Of a stretch of DNA of 17,534 nucleotides, positions 13,619 through 17,534 are shown piece by piece. A model generated the notes under the pieces. That model worked only from the letters and a program-made list of their open reading frames with translations, did not search any database and had not been told where the DNA came from. How positions within the stretch are numbered: position 1 is the stretch's first letter; each line of letters opens with the position of its first letter. A program made the translations under genes and the position numbers. Source of the stretch: JAVRLB01 sp049965455 (lineage in GTDB: Archaea > Thermoplasmatota > Thermoplasmata > Thermoplasmatales > ARK-15); the NCBI GenBank assembly GCA_049965455.1, contig JBMFWH010000028.1, forward strand, positions 1 through 17,534, written 5' to 3'.

Positions 13619-14160
13619 CACTTAATATAATCACGTCCAACATTGGAAAATACAAAGAATTCTCAGAAATATTAGAGAAATACGATATAAAAACAAATTT
13701 TATTCACCAAGAATACCTTGAAATTCAGGCAGATAATACAGAAGAAGTTGTAAAATTCGGGCTGTTGACACTATCTGAAAAATATGACAACTTCATAATA
13801 GACGATTCTGGACTTTTTATAGATTTTTTATCTGGATTTCCTGGAGTATACTCTTCCTACGTTTTTAAAACACTTGGAAACAATAAAATACTCAAATTAT
13901 TGGAAAATGCAGAAAATAGGGACGCTTATTTCAAAACCGTAATTGGGCTATCTAGATCGCATGAATTTTATTATTTTACGGGCATATGTAAAGGATCCAT
14001 TGCTAAAGAACCGAGAGGTAATAATGGGTTTGGATACGACCCTATTTTCATACCGAAAAACGAAAAAAGGACATTTGCAGAGCTAGACATTCATGAAAAA
14101 AATAGGATTTCACATCGAGGATTAGCAATAATGGGCCTGATAAAATTCCTGAAGCTCTAA
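13615..14160 (+). CDS. rdgB: XTP/dITP diphosphatase (Ham1/RdgB family)
   Basis: This 181-residue enzyme hydrolyses non-canonical purine nucleotides (XTP, ITP, dITP) to monophosphate and pyrophosphate, keeping them out of DNA and RNA. Family motifs are in order: ITSNIGKYKEF (5-15, substrate T7, N9, K12), IIDDSGLFID (61-70, catalytic and metal acids), FPGVYSSYV, EPRGNNGFGYDPIF (132-145) and EKNRISHRGLA (161-171, S166-H167-R168 base recognition). It starts within the Kae1-Bud32 stop (ATGA overlap), so it is translationally coupled to it. A run of seven T (14200-14206) follows 40 bp after the stop. Confidence 0.95.
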   Translation: MTLNIITSNIGKYKEFSEILEKYDIKTNFIHQEYLEIQADNTEEVVKFGLLTLSEKYDNFIIDDSGLFIDFLSGFPGVYSSYVFKTLGNNKILKLLENAENRDAYFKTVIGLSRSHEFYYFTGICKGSIAKEPRGNNGFGYDPIFIPKNEKRTFAELDIHEKNRISHRGLAIMGLIKFLKL

Positions 14161-14199
14161 TTTAATTTTAAATTATTTGCCGGCTAATTGATAAAAAGG

Positions 14200-14206
14200 T
14201 TTTTTT
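14200..14206 (+). terminator. T-run terminator after rdgB
   Basis: Seven consecutive T follow AAAAAGG, 40 bp after the rdgB stop and before the next TATA box. This fits archaeal intrinsic termination at oligo-T. Confidence 0.5.
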
Positions 14207-14270
14207 CATGTGAATAAAATATGAGCAAAAAAGTATTATAATACCTAATATATTATGGAAGCCAGATACT

Positions 14271-14648
14271 ATGAATTTCAAAAATTTACGTGAATATATA
14301 ATATTTTTCTCCGTCCTGATTATAGGATTAGGGCTATTCTTTGCTATTAGTTCTTTTTATGGAGCATTTCTAAGCACCTATCAACCAGACTTCTTCAAAA
14401 TAATCAATGATATATTAGGATACTGGACTGTCTGGGTACTTATATTTTCAATTATTGTAATATTCATAGGTTCTTGGTACACTTATGACACAATTAGAAA
14501 AAGAAGAAAATTTGAAGAATACATTAATACAGACAGCAAAGCAACTTTTATAAAGCACCTGAAGGATCTTGAAGTAATATCTTATAAATTAGGGCCAAGA
14601 TATCAGGATATAGTAAAAGAGAAAAAGCAGGATTGGAAAATTAAGTAG
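14271..14648 (+). CDS. Two-TM membrane protein of unknown function
   Basis: This 125-residue protein has hydrophobic segments at about 9-33 (IIFFSVLIIGLGLFFAISSFYGAFL) and 48-71 (YWTVWVLIFSIIVIFIGSWYTYDT). A basic RKRRKF follows, then a charged cytosolic tail of ~50 residues: FIKHLKDLEVISYKLGPRYQDIVKEKKQ. Positive charge after TM2 puts both termini in the cytosol. It resembles what I recall of DUF3198, a small family in Thermoplasmata, but I cannot confirm it. No catalytic motif is visible. A TATA-like TATTATAATA (14234-14243) is centred about 30 nt before the ATG and there is no SD, so it is probably leaderless. An out-of-frame ATG at 14255 is not used in this reading. Confidence 0.75.
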   Translation: MNFKNLREYIIFFSVLIIGLGLFFAISSFYGAFLSTYQPDFFKIINDILGYWTVWVLIFSIIVIFIGSWYTYDTIRKRRKFEEYINTDSKATFIKHLKDLEVISYKLGPRYQDIVKEKKQDWKIK

Positions 14649-14650
14649 GT

Positions 14651-14660
14651 TTTAAATAAA
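14651..14660 (+). promoter_or_regulatory. TATA box of the methyltransferase gene
   Basis: TTTAAATAAA is centred 26 nt before the ATG at 14681, immediately after the upstream stop; a leaderless start is likely. Confidence 0.5.
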
Positions 14661-14680
14661 AGTCCTGATAATAAAATACT

Positions 14681-15442
14681 ATGCAAGGAAATAAAGAAGA
14701 TAAAGTAAAAGAATTCTTTGGAAAAAATGCAGATAAATACGTGAATAGTTTGTCTCATGAAAAAGGTGGAGATCTGTATAGATTATTAGCGCTTTTAGAG
14801 CCTGCAAATTCGGATATAGCCGCAGATTTTGCTACTGGCACTGGTTTTACTGCTATCGCTTTATCCAGATATGTAAATAAAGTCTTTGCTATTGACATCA
14901 CTGTTGAAATGCTTGCTGAAGCAAAGAAATTATCCGAGAAAAATAACATAACAAACATAGAATTTCTAAATGAGAATGTAATCGCTACAACATTTAAGGA
15001 TAATTCATTAGATATTGCAGTTACAAGAAGGGCTGCGCATCATTTTTCAGACAAACAGGCTTTTGTTTTGGAAGTTAGAAGGGTATTGAAAAATGGTGGG
15101 AAATTAGGTATTGTAGATATGGTGATTCCAGAGAACGATAATATAGGTTTTTTCAACACCCTTGAAAAAACAAGGGATTCTTCGCACAATGAAGCGCTAA
15201 AATATACAGAGTGGCTGGCTATGCTGGAAAAACTTGATTTTACAATATATCGTTCAGAACTTTTTATTGAAACTCTGCAATTTAAAGACTGGTTATATCC
15301 GCTGGTAGTGGACAGTATAGAGGGTATTAACTGCTTGAGATTTTTAAAAAATATGAAAGAAGAGGCAGAAGAGATCATTCAATTTGATGAAAGTAGTTTA
15401 ACGTTTATAAAGAGAAGGGCGATTATAATAGCCACGAAGTAA
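14681..15442 (+). CDS. Class I SAM-dependent methyltransferase (UbiE-like)
   Basis: This 253-residue protein has a Rossmann-type methyltransferase domain at ~40-150. Motif I is AADFATGTGF (47-56, the SAM glycine loop), motif post-I acid is D72 in VFAIDITVEML, motif II is LDIAVTRRAAHHFSD (110-124), and motif III is VLKNGGKLGIVDMVIP. This is the Methyltransf_11/UbiE pattern of small-molecule methyltransferases. The C-terminal ~100 residues form a helical substrate cap. The substrate is unknown; quinone, sterol-like or arsenic substrates are all possible in this fold and no neighbour decides. The start follows a TATA box with leaderless spacing. Confidence 0.88.
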   Translation: MQGNKEDKVKEFFGKNADKYVNSLSHEKGGDLYRLLALLEPANSDIAADFATGTGFTAIALSRYVNKVFAIDITVEMLAEAKKLSEKNNITNIEFLNENVIATTFKDNSLDIAVTRRAAHHFSDKQAFVLEVRRVLKNGGKLGIVDMVIPENDNIGFFNTLEKTRDSSHNEALKYTEWLAMLEKLDFTIYRSELFIETLQFKDWLYPLVVDSIEGINCLRFLKNMKEEAEEIIQFDESSLTFIKRRAIIIATK

Positions 15443-15463
15443 AAATAGCAAGACCTCTTTAAG

Positions 15464-15471
15464 TTTAAATA
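15464..15471 (+). promoter_or_regulatory. TATA box of the malic enzyme operon
   Basis: TTTAAATA is centred 26 nt before the ATG at 15493, 22 bp after the methyltransferase stop. Confidence 0.55.
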
Positions 15472-15492
15472 GTCATATGAGATATAGGGGCT

Positions 15493-16830
15493 ATGGAAAA
15501 TGAAGATTCTGCAGGAAGTCCAAAATATTCAGAAAAAGCGTTGGAATACTCAAAAAAATATAATGGTAAGATCCAGACTTTGCCAAAGGTCCCTGTAAAG
15601 GAACTTAATGATTTTTCAATCTGGTATACTCCAGGTGTTGCAGCGGTATCTTTAGCTATCGCAAAAGATGCGGATCTTTCATATGACATGACTTGGAGAT
15701 GGAACTCTGTAGCGATAATAACGGATGGCACCAGAGTATTAGGACTTGGAAATATTGGTCCTTATGGATCGTTGCCAGTAATGGAAGGTAAAGCGCTAAT
15801 ATTCAAATATCTAGGAGGTGTAGATGCAGTACCTATTCCTGTTAATGTTCATGACAAAGATAAGATAATGGATACTGTAAAAGCGATTGAACCTGCATTT
15901 GGAGGTATAAACCTTGAAGATATAGAATCTCCAAAATGTTTTTATCTTCTAGAAAAATTGAGTGAGTCTATGGAGATACCAGTATGGCACGATGACCAGC
16001 TGGGAACTGCAGGTGCAACTCTGGCCGGTGTATTTAATGCATTGAAATTAACTGGAAGAAGCGTGAGAGATACAAAGGTAGTGTTTATGGGCGCAGGTGC
16101 TGCTAATATAGCAACTGTAAAATTGTTCAGAGCCGCTGGATTCAATCTCGAGAACATAATCATGGTAGATTCTCATGGAATTCTGCATGCAGAGAGAGAA
16201 GATATGGATACATTAATGAATAACAACCCATGGAAATATGATCTTGGCCTAAAAACAAACGGGAGAAAAATAAAAGGAGATATTCAGGAAGCCTTGGTAG
16301 GAGCAGATGTCCTTGTTAGTGCTTCACGTCCAGGACCTGGAGTCATTAAAGGAGACTGGATCAAGAAAATGGAAAAACGTGCAATCGTGTTTGCTCTTGC
16401 AAATCCGGTCCCTGAAATATGGCCACATGAAGCTAAGGCAAGCGGAGCGGAGATTGTAGCAACCGGAAGATCTGATTTTCCAAATCAGATAAATAACAGC
16501 ATTGTATTTCCAGGTGTTTTTAGAGGCGCGCTTGATTCTCGTACTCGAAAAATTAATGAGCCGATGATTATCCAGGCTTCTCAAGAGCTGGCATCTTTTG
16601 CTGAAAAGAGAGGGATAAATGAGAACTATATAATTCCCAACATGGAAGAATGGGAAGTTTTTCCAAATGTTGCAGCCGCCATAGCAAACAAATCTGTTGA
16701 AGAGGGACTGGCCAGAAAAAAGGCCACAAAAGAAGAATTTTATATAAGAGCTAAGGAAATAATTGGAAAAAATAGAGAAATGATTGAAAAGTTGATGAAG
16801 GAAGGTTTTATAAAGGATATAGAGAGGTGA
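15493..16830 (+). CDS. Malic enzyme (NAD(P)-dependent, oxaloacetate-decarboxylating)
   Basis: This 445-residue enzyme oxidatively decarboxylates malate to pyruvate and CO2, linking the citric acid cycle to pyruvate and NAD(P)H. Catalytic residues are in place: Y45 in IWYTPGVAAVS, K100 in VMEGKALIFK, metal ligands E142 and D143 in INLEDIESPKCF, and D167/D168 in VWHDDQLGTAGATLAG. The nucleotide fold has GAGAANIA (200-207), and the acidic D226 at the end of beta 2 (MVDSHG) suggests NAD can be bound. RPGPGVIKGDWIKKM and ALANPVPEIWPHEA complete the family signature. The size is that of the short bacterial/archaeal form without a phosphotransacetylase domain. A GNAT gene follows 4 bp downstream in an operon. 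Confidence 0.95.
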   Translation: MENEDSAGSPKYSEKALEYSKKYNGKIQTLPKVPVKELNDFSIWYTPGVAAVSLAIAKDADLSYDMTWRWNSVAIITDGTRVLGLGNIGPYGSLPVMEGKALIFKYLGGVDAVPIPVNVHDKDKIMDTVKAIEPAFGGINLEDIESPKCFYLLEKLSESMEIPVWHDDQLGTAGATLAGVFNALKLTGRSVRDTKVVFMGAGAANIATVKLFRAAGFNLENIIMVDSHGILHAEREDMDTLMNNNPWKYDLGLKTNGRKIKGDIQEALVGADVLVSASRPGPGVIKGDWIKKMEKRAIVFALANPVPEIWPHEAKASGAEIVATGRSDFPNQINNSIVFPGVFRGALDSRTRKINEPMIIQASQELASFAEKRGINENYIIPNMEEWEVFPNVAAAIANKSVEEGLARKKATKEEFYIRAKEIIGKNREMIEKLMKEGFIKDIER

Positions 16831-16834
16831 GATT

Positions 16835-17305
16835 ATGGAAATAAAAATAAGAGAATTAGAAGAAAAGGATCTAAATGAGTCTACAAATTTAATATCCAGA
16901 CTGAAGCGATTTAATGCAGAGCATGATACATTATTCTCCCTGACCGAAAATCTTGAAGAGGTAGTAAAAAAATACCTGAAAGATTCCATAGCTAGCAAAG
17001 ATAGAGATGCGCTCGTAGCAGAAGATAATGGAAAGATTGTTGGAATAATTATGGTGGAGATCATAGATAGGTTATTTTATAAACCAAAAAATGAGGCGCG
17101 AATAACTGAAATCTATATATTACCAGAATACAGAAAGAAAGGGCTGGGTGGAAAATTAATCAAGGAAATTATATCAAGAGAAACGAAAAAAGGTTGTATG
17201 ATCCTTACTGTAGAGTTCCCCTCCGAAAATCTGCTTGCACATAAATTTTATACGGGGCAGGAAATGAGAAGCATAATTTCAGTCTATGGTAAAAGTTTAA
17301 AATAA
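16835..17305 (+). CDS. GNAT-family N-acetyltransferase
   Basis: This 156-residue protein has the GNAT fold: an N-terminal helix pair (LNESTNLISRLKRFN), a beta-rich core with DALVAEDNGKIVGIIMVEII (58-77), and motif A ITEIYILPEYRKKGLGGKLIKEI (90-112). R100-K-K-G103-L-G105 is the acetyl-CoA pyrophosphate loop. The C-terminal part has MILTVEFPSENLLAHKFYTGQEM. Amine or protein N-terminal substrates cannot be told apart. Its SD GGTGA (16826-16830) includes the malic enzyme stop codon, so the two are translationally coupled. A link to malic enzyme regulation is conceivable but not shown. Confidence 0.88.
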   Translation: MEIKIRELEEKDLNESTNLISRLKRFNAEHDTLFSLTENLEEVVKKYLKDSIASKDRDALVAEDNGKIVGIIMVEIIDRLFYKPKNEARITEIYILPEYRKKGLGGKLIKEIISRETKKGCMILTVEFPSENLLAHKFYTGQEMRSIISVYGKSLK

Positions 17306-17369
17306 GTATATAAAAGATCTACCTGATTACAAAATTCAAGTAATAGAATCTCTTTATATACATAATCTC

Positions 17370-17376
17370 TTTTTTT
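17370..17376 (+). terminator. T-run terminator after the malic enzyme-GNAT operon
   Basis: Seven consecutive T occur 65 bp after the GNAT stop, following CATAATCTC, consistent with oligo-T termination. Confidence 0.5.
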
Positions 17377-17386
17377 AATATATTAA

Positions 17387-17488
17387 TCACAAAAATATGC
17401 TTTGTTCTTTCTTTGAAATATTGGAGATTTTGACAGCATAGTCATTGTTATCTTCGTTTATAACCTTAACTCTCGGATTTTTAGGCAC
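17387..17488 (-). CDS. Possible 33-residue small ORF or gene remnant
   Basis: On the minus strand a GTG at 17488 opens a 33-codon frame to TGA at 17389-17387, reading VPKNPRVKVINEDNNDYAVKISNISKKEQ... Its composition is more protein-like than the surrounding AT-rich spacer. The frame is preceded by clustered stops (near 17504-17512) and no SD is seen. It may be a short gene, a decayed fragment or chance. No family is recognised. The rest of 17306-17534 shows nothing beyond the T-run. Confidence 0.2.
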   Translation of the reverse strand: MPKNPRVKVINEDNNDYAVKISNISKKEQSIFL

Positions 17489-17534
17489 TAATATTTTCTA
17501 AATTTATCACTAAATCATTTGTAGCAAAATATTT

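Noticed and set aside
17430..17439. TTGACAGCAT, identical to the outer end of the right MITE copy
   Set aside because: Only 10 bases match, no second end or target duplication is present, and a match of this length is expected by chance over this window.
1..17534. CRISPR array or defence system
   Set aside because: No regularly spaced repeats were seen, and no cas, toxin-antitoxin or restriction genes were recognised; the only repeat pair is the MITE pair.

Overview
This 17.5 kb AT-rich window is chromosomal DNA of a euryarchaeon, most likely from the Thermoplasmatales or a close relative. Several things point to archaea: an Rpo6/RpoK RNA polymerase subunit, a Kae1-Bud32 fusion, the archaeosine enzyme RaSEA, a DUF424 protein, and an archaeal tRNA-Thr. 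Many genes have a TATA box centred 26-28 nt before the ATG, so they are probably leaderless. Others have a GGTGA(T/G) ribosome binding site 4-5 nt before the start. The order-level placement is inference from gene content and AT richness.

Layout. (1) 1-77: the last codons and right end of what looks like an IS200/IS605-type (TnpB) element. (2) 169-2313: a PadR-family repressor, a cation diffusion facilitator fused to a NifX/NafY-like domain, and a DUF424 protein. (3) 2333-3675: a segment bounded by two inverted copies of a 155-bp non-autonomous element, each with its own 8-bp target duplication; between them lie rpoK (+) and a DUF2721-like membrane protein (-). (4) 3737-5369: a two-gene ABC-2 type exporter. 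(5) 5465-6919: an M17 leucyl aminopeptidase. (6) 6983-7258: a small winged-helix protein whose 3' end overlaps tRNA-Thr(GGT) on the same strand. (7) 7403-8386: an MscS channel (-). (8) 8488-10442: RaSEA and a PfkB-family nucleoside kinase. (9) 10416-11777: a phosphohexomutase on the minus strand whose 3' end overlaps the kinase. (10) 12008-14160: Kae1-Bud32 followed by a Ham1/RdgB house-cleaning pyrophosphatase with an ATGA overlap. (11) 14271-17305: a two-TM protein, a class I methyltransferase, malic enzyme and a GNAT acetyltransferase.

RNA-modification and translation functions recur: RaSEA makes archaeosine, Kae1-Bud32 makes t6A on ANN-decoding tRNAs (which include the tRNA-Thr encoded here), and RpoK serves transcription. 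The rest is ordinary central metabolism (malic enzyme, phosphohexomutase, aminopeptidase, nucleotide sanitation) and transport. The strongest unexplained structure is the pair of short mobile elements around rpoK. I see no CRISPR array, defence island or integrase.
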